Shown here: positions 45,111 through 58,000 of the stretch, one piece after another
Layout: each line of letters begins with the position of its first letter
How positions within the stretch are numbered: the first letter of the stretch is position 1
NCBI GenBank assembly: GCA_035079385.1
Contig: JAVHKY010000010.1
Location: 4,836,001-4,900,000 of the forward strand
Length of the DNA stretch: 64,000 nt
DNA from: Aspidiotus rigidus
Lineage: Eukaryota > Arthropoda > Insecta > Hemiptera > Diaspididae
Reading direction: 5' to 3'
Made by a program: the position numbers and the translations under genes
The notes under the pieces: model-generated
Database searches by the model: none
Seen by the model: the letters and a program-made list of their open reading frames with translations, nothing else
Told to the model about the DNA's origin: nothing

Positions 45111-48100
45111 GTATCTGAGGTGATATGCCCGCTTACTTTGAGCCAGCAAAATGCCACGTACCCGTACACCCTACTTGTTGATACCTTCAGATTTTCAACC
45201 AGAGGCCACCCTTCTTCTTAGAACAGAGAAATTCCACAAACTACGTCCTTGTACCCAACTTGTTCGTACCTCCAGATTTAGTGCCACTATCCCTTTATAT
45301 GTGAGCCAAAGTCGATAGAAGCACCTGAGTAGATATCCCGCCTACAATTGACCCCACCAGCCTCCCCTCCACTTATTTATTCACAGAATTTCAAGTCCTT
45401 GTATAGAGTAAGACGAAAAATAAAATTGAAGAAAGAAGTCTCACTACATTTGCTAACATAGGAAATACGTCAAAACATCTCAACATTTATATGCAAATAA
45501 GAATGATCTTGAGAAGTATCTGCTCCTCACCGTTGGGAAATTTTAACGAGATACGTATTAACCCTATTTGACCAAAAACTAATTACCGAACTTCACCACA
45601 ATTTGCTACACCTTCACGCACAATAGTTCAACTTCCTGACGAGCTATGTTTCTTCTAATTAAATTCATTTTATGATCTTCCGCCTGATTATACATATATT
45701 TTTTTTTTTTTAAACAATACGATCTTACTCACTTTTTACGTGTTGAAAATTGCGAAAATTTTACTTCGGTACGTTCTATCGAATTTCATCGACACCCTGT
45801 GAGATCAACTCGCAATCTTTGTGACCGGAACTTTTGACAAAATATAATATTCGAATCATCAACTCGCGTTGCATTCGACAGAACGGATGATGGATATAGA
45901 CTGATATATAGACAGGTTCGCACTTCTCTCGTGAACGATGAATTATCACGCAGTGATCCCAGAGCATTATGATGCAACTATACACGTGCAATATTCTCAT
46001 TAGAAAGGCGAAATAAATAAATAAAATAGTTCGTTCTCTGCAGTTCATTCTGATTATGATCGCAGATAAAGTAAGATAACCAGATGTTTACAATTCGTTG
46101 AGCCTTCAACTAAAGTTTTCCGGGAAAAGAAATGTTAAAATCTACCGAAAATCCATCGTTTATAGTCCCCAAACCGGATGACCAGCCGGCCGGCAATTCT
46201 TAGACTCGGCTAGGTACGAAATCACCATGAAAATTAATTTAGACTCGTACGCATAACACGTTCTATTAAATAAACCACGATCGTAAGTAATGACTTCGAA
46301 TGAATGCGATAGGACCTTGGATGCTGGTTGTCGGTTCGTTACCGTAGGTTATGTATTTTGCTATGTACTGAAAGAAAATTTCTAAAAGTTTCAACAATTT
46401 TATCGAGAAACTTTTCGCTTCTAAAATACTATTTATCGTCCCAATATCACACCATAACACATTTAATCAATTTTCTGTTCTCGCGTATGTAAATTCCAGT
46501 ATTATTAATATTGTATAGCCGCACCTCCACATAGACGATGTAACACCGGTCTCATTATTAATAAATTCATTTACGCAACGGTCACCGGTGTAACTTTTTG
46601 GGACAGCAGCCAAGTACTTCTTTTTCTTCAGATCGCTGATAATTCAACTTAATATTACGCCTCTGAATCGTGTTCAAGGGCAACGGTGACTTCATACAGC
46701 CATTTAGAGGATTGTGTGACATATATTCCGTCTATAATGTGTGAATATAAGCAGGCCGCGCGAGAATGAAAAATACGATCGATGATGGATGCATTTTGCT
46801 TTCTTCTAGCGCGATGAACGAAAAATACACAAAGAAATACACAAAGAGGAGCAAAACTTATGCACTGAATTACATCGCAGAACACCTCGTAAGGATTTCA
46901 AACTAAATACTTTGACTTGGTTAATTCATTTCAAATTCGGAGGAAAAAGAAGGGAAAATAGACCGTAAGAAAAATGCAAATGGAAGAGGGTAGATTGAAT
47001 GGTAAGGTCCGGTTCAGAGCCATATTTTGATTTTTCTCAATTTGCAGCGTACTGTATATAAAGTAACAAGTTGCACCCATATATCTTTGAGAACCTCCTC
47101 AATCTTTAAATCAAAATTTTAGAGTTTATTTTACAAACTGTACAAATATATAACACCATATTATTAAACATTCGAAAACCAACAAAATTCAAAATCGAAA
47201 ATCATAAAGATCGGAAAATTTCATAAAATTGTAAAACCTATTTTGCACCAGAGTTATTGAAAATTATGTGATTGACGATCCGACAATCGAGTTATGTGAC
47301 CTGTAACATCCTCTAAATTCCTATAAATCAAGCATGGGTAACTTTTTATGCTGACTAGCGGGCCACATTTATATTATTATGTATTTATGTATTCTATATA
47401 AGCAGAAAAACGTTGTACAATGTACGCTGTCCAAATATCGCACCATTGATTGAAGAAGAACAAGTTTGTACCACAATCTTCTGAAGAAGGCAGTTCTTTA
47501 ATGATACTCAACGAAAAATTTCTTGTGTTTCTACTTTCCTCCCTGTGGCCCGATGTCGTAGACGAACGACGGGTTAAAAATCTTTTTTCCCGATTCAAAT
47601 TATTTCGCTAGGATTCCTCTGCTCAATCTAGGTCATAAAAGTTCATATCATGTCTGTCAGGTATACTTAATGTCCTTCTCTAATGACACGTAGGCTTGTG
47701 GAGCATTTCAACCTTATACTATCCAATATGTAGTCCACGCTAAATTCTTATCTGACATCAAAGTGCGATAAAACCATGCGTGGAAAACAACTTTTTGTAC
47801 CATTCGAATTTGATATTTTCGTAGATTTACACTTCTCTGAGAAATTTTCCACACCATGCCTTGTTCCAAAATTGCTGAAAATTACCGAAAATGAACTTTC
47901 TAATTGCCAACAGTAACAATTTTTTTGCCTGAAAAATCCTTGCTATAGCATATCAAAGATGAAATTTGAAAAATTCTCGCCTCACACTTGGTTAGCGGCT
48001 CAGGAGTATCAACGGAACTTTTGCAGTCAGAATCGAGTGTTTTATATCGCTGATAGAGACGTTATTTCATCTCTTAGAGTATTCCCATAAGGGTAAGAGC

Positions 48101-49420
48101 AAGTAAACTGTTGAAGACATTTTATGAAAAAGTATACTAGAAAAGACAATATTTTGGCTTGAATACGATCGCCCCCATTCACAACCTTTCTTTTCTTCCA
48201 ATTTTCAATTGTCTTTCCTCTTACATCGGGTTAGAGAGGAACCTATCTTTGGACGAGTAGATGATTAAACCAGGAGATTGAGACACCCTCTCGTCTCATC
48301 ATTAGCACATAATACTTCGTACTCGAATTATATTTCAAGAAGGGGTTTTCGGATGTTACATAAATTTTCTACCATGGACCTTGTAAGTCTTCGAGAAGAC
48401 CACACGCAAATTCAACGACCGTACATTCGTGATAAAATTTGTATATCGTGTAACGAAAATTACATACGAGGAAAGAAGAACGAAACGAAATATGATGTAG
48501 TAAATACTATCTACTTTGGCTCGCAATACGTCACATGTACGAATAATATACATTGTAATTGGTTCCGGTATTTTGCTATTCGTGCCCACGCTCACGATAT
48601 ACGATAGCGAACTTGACTGCTAATTAAACAAAAACAATCTTCCCGAAGAGTGCCTTGAATTTTGAATATCCTTTGCTGCGACTGTAATACAGATACTCTT
48701 CAACGTGGAAAAGATTATATACTCGATGGCCTCAAGGAAAGAACCTAAAAGTGTTAAGAGTTTTCACGCGTGTACGACAGCGACGTTTGTCGCTATGTCG
48801 TCGTTTCGGATGAATAATTTTACAAAACGTGTCCGAAAGGAAACTATAGACCGTGGCCGAGAATTTTTTTTCCGAATCCTCCGCGATCCATTAAAAAATA
48901 GGTCAGCCAGAATATTTAATTGACGATAACGCGTATACGCATCGCACTCGCACGATATCCTGTGCGCATTTTCACCGCCTCACGTTACACGGCTCGCGTG
49001 TTACAATTTAGGGAGAAAAAAGAAATTCGGTATTTTATCGAAATTTATTCGCTTTTCATGCACGGAATACGTATAAATTCGATCAAGGTTTTAACGCGCT
49101 TCTACCGATAATACAGCACTAATTAGATACATACAATGCGTCGTCACTTCTATACGTGATTATTCGACTATCACGTTTACACAATAGCTTCACTAATTTC
49201 AGAAAGAGAGAGTGAATTCGAAGGTAGAAAAGGAGGAGGGGAGGATGGTTGAAGGGGCAGTTTTTCTCCACAGGAGAATGCAACTGACCATCGAAGATGC
49301 GTTTTTTTCCATTTAGTGGAGGCGATAAGCGACTGAACCCTGCACTTTTTTCCTTTGCAAAGGAAGATAACAATATAATATTTCAATGGGAGCCAACAAT
49401 TTTTTATAAAACCCGAAAGA
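45111..49420. other. long stretch without recognisable genes
   Basis: Mostly unique AT-rich sequence, CpG-rich near 48690-49110. At 48373-48381 ACCATGGACCTT runs into GTAAGTCTT, a weak first-exon-like signal on the plus strand. Open frames up to about 109 codons (48278-48607) are not recognised. Confidence 0.35.
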
Positions 49421-49569
49421 GTGAAATTTGGAAACCCCTCGCCGGGGGCTTCTCATTAGTCAACATTGAATATGTGTCACTATACTCTACGGGAGGTTTC
49501 ACGTAGAATAATTTTGAACTGAGGTATTTTCACCGTATCTATGTTATTTTGTTCAATATTTTGAAAAAA

Positions 49570-50641
49570 CTCACGTCTTCCTTGACGGAGTTAAACGAGG
49601 GGTAGCAGGAACCTATTTTACGGGGCACATGGGTTCTGGAAAATGTAGATTATGACGTCTCAAGGCTGACCTCACAGGGCTGGACTTTCCAGCTACATAT
49701 AATAGGAAAAGAACTTGGAAAAAAAACTTGATCTATGGCGTCATCAGATTGTGATGTCACAAATCTGACCCATTAAAATATCAAACTGTGATGTCACGGG
49801 CCCCGACCCCCTAGCTATATAAGATAGGAGAGGGACTTGGATAAATACTGATCTATGACGTCATCAGATTGTGACATCAAAGACCTCGCCCACAAGCTAT
49901 ATATGATAGGAGGGGTCTTGAAAAAAAAATGATCTATAACGTTTTCAGATTGTGACGTCACAAAGCCCGCTCCCGAGCTATATATGATAAGAGGGGGAAT
50001 TGGAAAAAACTGCTCTATGATGTCAAAAGATTGTGACGTCACAAGGCTGACCGATGACTTCCACGTCACAAGCCCCACTCCCAAGCTATATAAGATAAAA
50101 AGGAGACTTTAAAAAAAAAACTGACCTGTGACATCACCAGATTGTGACATCAAAAAGCTGACCAATGACGTCATCAAGCTGTGACGTCAAAATCCCCGCT
50201 TCCAAGCTATATATGATACGAAGTGGATTTGAAAAAACTGATGTATGACGTCATCAGATTGTGACGTCACAAAGTTAACCTATGACGACATGAAACTGTG
50301 ACGTCAGACGTCACAAAGTTAACCTATGACGACATGAAACTATGACGTCAGACGTCACAAAGTTAACCTATGACGACATGAAACTGTGACGTCACAGATC
50401 CTGACTCTCAAGCTACATAATCATTATAGAAAAACTGATCCACGACGTCATCAGACTGTGACGTCACAAGGCTGACTTATGACGTCATCATATTTTGACG
50501 TCACAGACCCGCCTATCAAGCTATGTATGATAGGAGAGATCTTGGAAAATTTCCGAGCTGCGAGCTTTGCCCACCGGCCGGACGGCGAACGGCAGAAGTT
50601 TTTCTCGGGGACCCCCCCACCGATAAAACATCTCCCCTATT
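49570..50641 (+). mobile_element. element E, copy 3 (1072 bp), TGACGTCA-rich
   Basis: This copy starts CTCACGTCTTCCTTGACGGA with GTTAAACGAGG and GGAACCTATTTTAC, and ends with CCGGACGGCGAACGGC, GATAAAAC and CCCCTATT. These are diverged versions of the ends of copies 1 and 2. It is flanked by A6 (49564-49569) and A7 (50642-50648); the intact sister repeat near 51110 has TTTTGAAAAAATCGAGATTT, so the insertion went into an A tract. The interior alternates GAGCTATATATGATAGGAGG, as in the 45-bp unit of copy 1, with blocks of TGACGTCATCAGATTGTGAC. No protein is encoded. Confidence 0.75.
49856..50502. repeat. array with about 13 TGACGTCA octamers
   Basis: Counting by eye, the exact octamer TGACGTCA occurs about 13 times in 650 bases, plus near matches such as CGACGTCA and TGACATCA. 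Each basic unit reads CTATGACGTCATCAGATTGT and then GACGTCACAAAGCTGACC. Within it, a 44-bp subunit (AAAGTTAACCTATGACGACA...) starts at 50271, 50315 and 50359. TGACGTCA is the consensus binding site of CREB/ATF factors. Whether these sites act in the host is unknown. Confidence 0.85.
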
Positions 50642-51205
50642 AAAAAAATTGAGATTTGTTGGGAGAATTGCCCCGTAAGGAGGTTCTGGAGGTTCGCAAG
50701 CGTATCTTCTGATCGAATTCGGTAATAGTAAGAGTTAGACGAAAAATTATACCAAATTTTCTTTTAATTGTGATGAAACCTATCTGTAAACACGCAGTAA
50801 GCGATATACAGAATTTACCTCTTTGCTCCTTCAGCGCCCATTATAGTGAAATTTCACCTTCATGACATTATTCTGCAGACAGCCCGTTATGAGAGGATGT
50901 TGTCGCGGAATAATTCAATGAACACCACAAAATTCTGATAATTTCGTCAAAAAAATTGAAAATCAAATAATTCAAATATGGAAATCCCTTGCTGGAGGTT
51001 TTTCATCAGTCAACATCGAATACGAGTTATTCTATTTCATGGAAAATTTCATGCAGAATAATTTTAAACTGAGGTATTTTTACTGTCTCTGTCTTGTCTC
51101 GTCCAATATTTTGAAAAAATCGAGATTTTTAAGGAAAATTACCCCTCTGAGGAAGTCCTGTGGGTCTGCGAGCGTGTCTCCCCCGATCGAATTTGATTAT
51201 TGACG

Positions 51206-53440
51206 GTATGACAAAGATTTCATGCGTTTATCAAAAAGTGCAGAGTTGGCTTTATTTTTGACGCTTAATTTCTGATCGAAGCAATCTGCAAGGTTTTCAT
51301 GATCTCGACGTCCGCCTCTTCTCTTCCGCAATAATACAAGCTCGCCAAAACACACTCTACGCATACGTGATTTTCTTATCACACTCGAATACGACAGTAG
51401 TTATATATGGTATACCCTACGCTAACGTATTTTTACCTAATGTAGGTTAGTGTTGAAGTACATACACAACTGCATCAGCGAACACGAAATGCATCGTTAT
51501 CGCATTTCATTGCAAATAAAAAATGGCTATGCAACGGTTGCACTTGTTCCCTCCCACCCTGCTGTCAACGATTGTCAAGCGCGGTATATACGCAAGCGCG
51601 CGATAATTGTCCTCCCTCTCTGTCTCCCCCTTTTTTGTTTTTTATTGCTATAATATTGTGTCAATTGCGTTTTGTTTTTTTCCTCTCTAATTGATCTATT
51701 CGCCAACATTCATGCAATGTCCTTTGTCGCGGCGAAGGTTAAAAGGTGAATACGAAACTGATGCGTCGTCGTCGTTTCGCGGACTCGAACGCGGTAAATC
51801 TTTCCTCACACCATCGACAGAACCATAAGAGTGCAACGATGCAATCCGCCACAGTAATCTTTTGTTTTATGAAAACTTACGCAGTCAATCCTGTACACAC
51901 GGTACAGTTTACCGGCGTGGATGTCGGTAGTATTGCGAAAAAATTCTGCCGCAACGTGCTTCAATAATAGATAAATAAATATACCTGCGAGCGTACGTAC
52001 CGGTAAACAAAAAAATAGAGAAAAAAAAAACACATTAAGCAGGCGTGACTGCAATTTATCATCGTATATATGATCGATATGATTTGCGAGTAGTGCACAG
52101 CACATTTAAGACGTCTTACTGTACGTGTTCATATTTTCCCCTCTCTTTTTACCTTCGGTTTTTAACAAATCGAGTCAGGGTCATCGGTGCGGAATGAGAT
52201 CACTCTGCTACTGGATGAGGCGGACCACGAATGAGATCTTGAAATACCACGAAAGGTTGAGAAATTAAATTATAAGTACGTCGTATAGTAATTAGAATTC
52301 GTGAAACGGTAAAAAAAAAAGCGTCACGTCGTCACAACGACAGCACCTTGAACTCACTCTCTAGTCTTGAGGGCCAAAAGATCGCACGAGACGATAGTCT
52401 AAAAGAACCAATTTACGATCGAAAATACTGTAATTTCAGTTCAAACTATAATCCGCGCCGAGATAGATGGATTGTTTCTCGATTGCGGAGAAAAAATGCC
52501 AAAGGCAGTAAATTATTACTCTCAACGCTATATCCTTGAATCTGAATTTCAGATCCTTACGTCGGGAGAGAGGGAATTCTCGACAAACACTTCCGGGATA
52601 TCGACGTGATAATTTTCCGTAAAGCTAGTCGACGGTCGTTTTCATTTGGGTTTCAATTTTCGTGATTTTCATACAACTTCCAGTTTCCAACAATTAAAAT
52701 TTCCTGGTTAAATTTAAAAATAATAGAATTATGTACGTCCTAACTTGTTTTTTCTTCATTTACGTTGCAGGGGCTGATTTATATCTGTTTGTGCAGAATT
52801 AATTGAAACTCTTTCGACTTCGTGCACTTTTTCAATTCTTCCTCAATAGAGGAAAGGGGGCTGAGTAGAAAAAAAAAATGGAACCGAACGAATCGAAAGA
52901 TTTTCTTCATTTCACATGAATTTGAGAGAAAAATAAATCCGTGGTCCACTTCGTTCTCTGCTCGCGGACTCTCTTCTATTAACTATGTACTTTAATTGAA
53001 GAGGGCAAGAAAAACCTGTTTTTAGACAATTTTTCAATTCCAATTTCTCGAAATTTTTTCAACCCCGTCCCCTTTATCGAGTTAGGTTCCAGTCAATGGC
53101 CCTGTTCTCTTCCGCTCCCCTTCCCAGAGTCGAAATTTCTCGCTCCTCGATGTGTAAAGCGCAATGGTCGCAACTTTTTTGAGCCTCTCCTCTTTCCCCT
53201 CGCCTTAGTATATTATCTATTTCGAAATTCCGAATTTATCTCAGCACTTGGTTCGGAGGTTGAAATTCTTTGAAGTTCCATTAATGGGTCGGTTCCGATA
53301 CAGTTGTATGGCCCAAATTTCTCCAAGACCCTCTCCTCCATTTTTTTAATATCTTTAACCTACCACGACAAAAAACCCTCAAACCTGTTTTGAATTGATT
53401 AGGAGAGGAAACTAACTTTAGCGAATGAAAAAAAAACAAG
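51206..53440. other. no recognisable gene; splice-like signals
   Basis: Mostly unique and CpG-rich to about 52600. A strong plus-strand acceptor (CTTCATTTACGTTGCAG) ends near 52770 but is followed by stops in all frames within about 40 bases. A TTCAG at about 52550 is weaker. See the minus-strand candidate at 51881-51984. Confidence 0.3.
51881..51984 (-). other. candidate minus-strand exon after a T-rich acceptor
   Basis: On the minus strand T-rich sequence (TGTGTTTTTTTTTTCTCTAT and TTTTTTTGTTTACCGG) leads to GCTCGCAG joined to GTATATTT at 51984. A strong donor TGC/GTAAGT follows at 51881/51880. The enclosed 104 bases are open in one frame (...KHVAAEFFRNTTDIHAGKLY...). It has the same layout as the sites at 14335 and 60548, but GTATAT is a weaker donor. 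It may be an ordinary exon; no family is recognised. Confidence 0.25.
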
Positions 53441-53449
53441 AGTTTAACT

Positions 53450-53740
53450 CAGGGGTGATAAGTTTGAGCAGCTAAGGTCAAAAGAGCGCTTGAAACTATC
53501 CCTGCCAACCAAAAGCCAGCCGGTGAAACCAAGAAACAGCGAAAAGCAGCCAATAGTCAATGAATATGAGCTTCTTTTTTATTGACTTCTTTTTATTTCA
53601 TTTTTCCGGACATTTTTCAATATTTTTGCGATTTTTTTAGTAGTTCTAAAAGAGCTGATGAAAAGTTTAAGTTATCAGTGTCAGAAACTTGGAAGTAAAC
53701 AGCCAGTCAAAAGCCAATTATGATTAACTCATCACCCCTG
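53450..53740. mobile_element. hAT-like miniature element
   Basis: This 291-bp element starts CAGGGGTGATAAGTTT and its right end read inward is CAGGGGTGATGAGTTA, so the inverted ends agree at 14 of 16 positions. CAGGGGTG is a textbook hAT terminus. Flanks gtttaact and, offset by one base, ctctaact agree at 6 of 8 positions, suggesting an old duplication. The interior has AGCCAGCC and AAAGCCA words like the segment at 1814-2170. It is non-coding. Confidence 0.7.
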
Positions 53741-54906
53741 GCTCTAACTACTTGTTTGTTTATATTTTTATTATTTAAAAAGGAAAAAAAAAAAATCCAC
53801 CATCTTTTTCTCTTCATCTAAAACTGTTTTTTAAGGCATTTTTTTGGAACTTATCGATGTAAAAAATAGGTTTAATCTTTTTACATCCTGTTGGAGGAAG
53901 AAAATTTGCAGGAATTTTCAAGGTTACATATGACAAAGTATCTCAACTACATTCCAAAATAAAAAAAATAGGTCAGTACTATTTTTTCAGCTTCAGAGCG
54001 ACTCGAAGAAAAACCGTTTTGAATACAACAGTAAGGTTTTATGTTAAAGACAACCGATAGGTGGAGCTACTAGTGTAATCGCACACATAAAAGCACACTG
54101 ATACGCGACGCGCAACAAGCGCGCAACGCACAAACGCTCACAGTCAACAAATAAGTGGAGTGACGCCTCCTCTCATTGCGCGTCACTGTCGCAACATCCA
54201 TTCATTTTGTGTGACGCAAGTGATAAACTGATAATACAACAAATCACCTACTTAGTTTGCGTAGAAATACGACCATCTTTCTCACAATTTTTATACTTCT
54301 TCTGCTCATCTTTATTAAACTTTGTAGATCAGCACGCAATACATTTCATTCTCTACTTCAGTTAATTTTACTCAATCTTCCTTTTGGCTCAATTTTGGTA
54401 CTTATTTTTGGATTGGTAGAACAAAATTTGTTTCAAATTCTAAAGAATTTTGATTTTTGAGTCTTACGTATAAGAAATGAAATGTGGAAAAATCTTGCTT
54501 TCTAGGATTCATTTTGAATACATAATTATGTGCTGTCGAGCTGGGAAAAATTCCAACTTTCGTCTCCTTCGAAAAAATTTCATTTTCTGATTCCTATTAT
54601 TAGAATTATTGGAGATGTAAATAAATACAGACAGGAAAGACTGGATTCAAAAAATTCATATACGTACTAATTACAAAGTAGGTTCCCTCTTTTCTTTGAT
54701 TAACATAATGAGGTTCTATTTAGTATGATGGTTTTAAGAAGTGGGCTGAGGATATATTCGGAGAAGAAGCAACAACTTGGGACCAATATTACAATGATGT
54801 AAAAGATTGTATTTGTAATAATCTAGACAGCTCATAGTCAGGTACGGTAACGTTATCCACTTCCTAAAAATGCAAAAAATAAATGAGTTTGCTGAAAAGT
54901 AGAGCT
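53741..54906. other. no firm gene; one candidate microexon
   Basis: A plus-strand acceptor TACTATTTTTTCAG ends at 53990. The next 40 bases read LQSDSKKNRFEYN and meet ACA/GTAAGG at 54030/54031. It fits a microexon but stands alone. At 54100-54190 many GCGCAACG and GTGACGC words occur without clear structure. Confidence 0.25.
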
Positions 54907-55052
54907 CAGGGTGAGTATTACACTAACGGACTGCGACAAAGTACACACGGTGCGTAGGTTAGGCAACCAGAGGAAACCATGCGGAGTACGATAGCACATG
55001 AGGTGTCGTACTTGGTGCACTTCGCACTTTTGTTAGTGTAATACCCGCCCAG
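54907..55052. mobile_element. 146-bp hAT-like miniature element
   Basis: The left end CAGGGTGAGTATTACACTAA and the right end read inward CTGGGCGGGTATTACACTAA match at all but three positions, and the exact core GTATTACACTAAC is at 54915-54927 and 55032-55044. CAGGG ends suggest hAT, but no 8-bp target duplication was seen. It is non-coding. Confidence 0.65.
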
Positions 55053-58000
55053 GGTTCAATTCCGTAGAACAATGAAACAAATTTAATTGTATGTAAACAT
55101 TCGAGTCACAGTAGATTCACACCAATTTAGAAGATTCCTTGCAGGTTTTGTGTCTCTGTACTCCTCTGAGTATTTCTCTTTTAAATCGAGGCATCTCGCT
55201 AGAATTTGAATCGCGTTATTTTTGGCCCAGATGGATGAAGTCACAAGAATATGATACGCCGGAGTAATTAAAAACGGATAATCCAAATCTCAGGGAAGAT
55301 AAGTAACTTCCTTGGAACGTAGGAGTTCAATTGTCAGAATGAGGAGAATGTTCACGAAATCACTAATGAAAGAATAATAATGCAAACAAATATAATTATC
55401 CCGCAAGAAAAACGGTCACAAGCAGTCAAACTTAATCGATACTCTGATTAACAAATAGACCTCCGAGAAGTAAGAGAGAAGTAGTCTCGAATGCGGCCAA
55501 GAACAAGAAGAAAAATGAGCGCAGATCTTCTTTCCAATTTAATATGTACTCTCTCATACCAAACCGGCCTCAAATGAAGTCGATAAATTTTCTCCACGGA
55601 TATCTTCCATGCCGTAAGGACACATTGGTATATATTACCTAAACCTACTCGCGCAACAGTTTCCAAAATCGGATCTCGTCCACTTTACGGAACGTTCGCT
55701 CCATTCGATACAGATTTTGCCGTGACAGCTTTTTACGAAATTCCACATCAAGTAGTATATAGTAGGTATACAACAATATTATACAAGAATGAAACTGATG
55801 GATATATAACTCAACCCACGCAAGATCGTGTCACAACTAATTAGCTTCTCCGTATCTTGCTCAATCATTTCTAAAACAGGAATTGTACCGAGTTCGCATG
55901 TGTGCGCAAAAATTTCGGACAAAGGATAAAATACGTATAACCTACATGCGAGCGAGAGTAGGGTAAATCGCAATTTTCAAGGTTCCCATCAGCATCGAAT
56001 ATTTAAGGTGGGTTTAGAAAACAACGTGGACAATATTTTATATGCGTAACGCAAATTCTGTTGATAGAAAAAAAAAAACAAAAAAACGAGAGAGAGAAAA
56101 AAAACGTACGTATGCATCCAGCCAGAAAAGTGTCGTAATTGCAACAGACGGATGGATGAACATCGTTTGGTTCGGTTCGGTTGTTATTATTGTTTTAAAT
56201 TGCAACAATTTTATCGTCATCGCGCTGTCCGTCTCCTCGCGCCGTTTCCCCGGCCGGCATCCGCATGCACCGGCTTAGCTATCGTAGGATGCATACATAT
56301 TGCAGTGCACTGTATTCGACGCGACGCAGCATAATTGCATAACATTTATTACACAGTATAAAATGACGTCGTCAGCGTCATCACGCCGCGGTGGTCTTGG
56401 GGGAGGAGACGAGAACAGAGCAAAACTGACCTTGTTTACATACACACATACTTAATACGCTTTGTATAAACACCGTACACAATTTCGACGCCAATTTTTT
56501 TTTTTTTTTTTTTTTTTGTTTCTTTATAATTCGACCGAAAATTTCTCCGATATAAAACAGAACTCGCCCGTATGTTCGATGGTCGAGTTGGTGTGTTTTT
56601 TTTCTCTCTCTCTCTCTCTCTCCCTTTCGTGTGTTTGTCATTAATTTTTCTCTCAGTTTTATCTGCTCTCTAAATTCAAATTTCATCACATTACGATAAG
56701 TAAACAAAACATGCATGTGCATTGTGCAGTAAACAGAATGCATTTTGAAATATTGAGAGCCACGCAATATCATTCACATTATAACTCTGTACGTTCGTGC
56801 GCGACGTAAAAGATTTCAAAGGTCACCCTCGCGGGTGCACACGTTTTATTTGAAAGTTTTTCGCGTTCTATTTTCAAAGAGGAAAAAGTTTTTCGGAAAA
56901 TAATAATATTGTAAACTAATTACCGAGTATTGACGACGAAGGGTGGAAGAGTAAGACAGTAAACGCTATAGATCCAGGCTACGCGGTGCCTCATACACCA
57001 ACGAAAAAAGGTCAGGGTTATCTAGGGGCGAGATAAGAGAGCGTGCAACACGCACGATATGGTGGGCCAAAATTTCGCATTGTGCCAAGACACTCGCGGT
57101 TCACGTAAATAATGTTGGAAATACGCAAAATGAGGGTCGGAATATACGATTGAGAAGACCGGGTGGTCGGTCGTTCGTGCACCAAAATCGGGCCTCGTAT
57201 TTACGCGTTTGAAAGAGAATTAAAAAAATGGTTGAACAAAGCTATAATTTATCGAATATCTTCTTTCTGTACTCAACGATATCAGTCGCATGTTGCGTAG
57301 AGAATAAAACAAGAGAAGAAGAGGCAGGGGTAATACTAGAGTACAGTACCAACAAATGTTTCATGCATCATAAATTTTAATCCCTTATCAGACTTATCCA
57401 AAAATCTGTTCGTATTCCATACTTCAAGCCAAAAAAAAAAAAGAGAGATTTATTTAAACAGTTTGAGACTGTCGCATTCGTTCCCATAAAAATGGGAGAA
57501 AATTGTGATTGTAGATCGAGATCAGATTTATCTGGATGCTGAGATATAGATGAGATTTTTTTCAATACTTTTTTTTTTAAAGAATATTTCCTCGAAGGGG
57601 TTCCAAGAATGTCTAATAACTCAAAACTCGAAATTTTATGGAAGAAACCACACCTCTTCCTTCAAAAATTTTAGGAAATTTCAATTACAAGCTTAACACA
57701 GTCTGTAAAAGTAGAAAAATCTGGAGTTTCAATGGAGTGCTCGGATGCGCTAGGTTTTTTCAAAGAAGAGGGTCTAAAATTAGATAGAAATATGCTAGAG
57801 CGTACATACGAAATTTTCGAAAGAGGAGGGAGAGTCTCAACAAGCAAATTTTTCTGAAAGGATTGTTGGGAAAGGAATATTTTCTCAAAAGGGTTTTGAA
57901 CAGTATTAAATGACATTTCAAAGCAAATTTTTCAATTCCCGGGGGTTTGCATACGCCATTGGGTTTCAAATTTTAAGGTGTCAGAGTGGAATAACAAAAG

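Larger units (their letters stand above)
49421..51205. repeat. tandem pair of a dispersed repeat, first member interrupted
   Basis: The text at 49421-49569 (GGAAACCCCTCGCCGGGGG, AGTCAACATTGAATA, AGAATAATTTTGAACTGAGG, AATATTTTGAAAAAA) recurs at about 50971-51120 with modest divergence. The continuation after the interruption (50642-50730, GAGATTTGTTGGGAG to TCGAATTCGG) recurs at 51119-51200. The second copy therefore preserves the uninterrupted state and shows exactly where element E entered the first. Confidence 0.7.

Noticed and set aside
48278..48607. 109-codon frame and MDL/GTAAGT signal
   Set aside because: A perfect ACCATGG before a donor is attractive, but the frame is unrecognised and no acceptor or promoter context supports it.
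49856..50502. CRISPR-like reading of the regularly repeated palindromic units
   Set aside because: Spacers are not unique, the units are tandem satellite monomers and the sequence is plainly eukaryotic.
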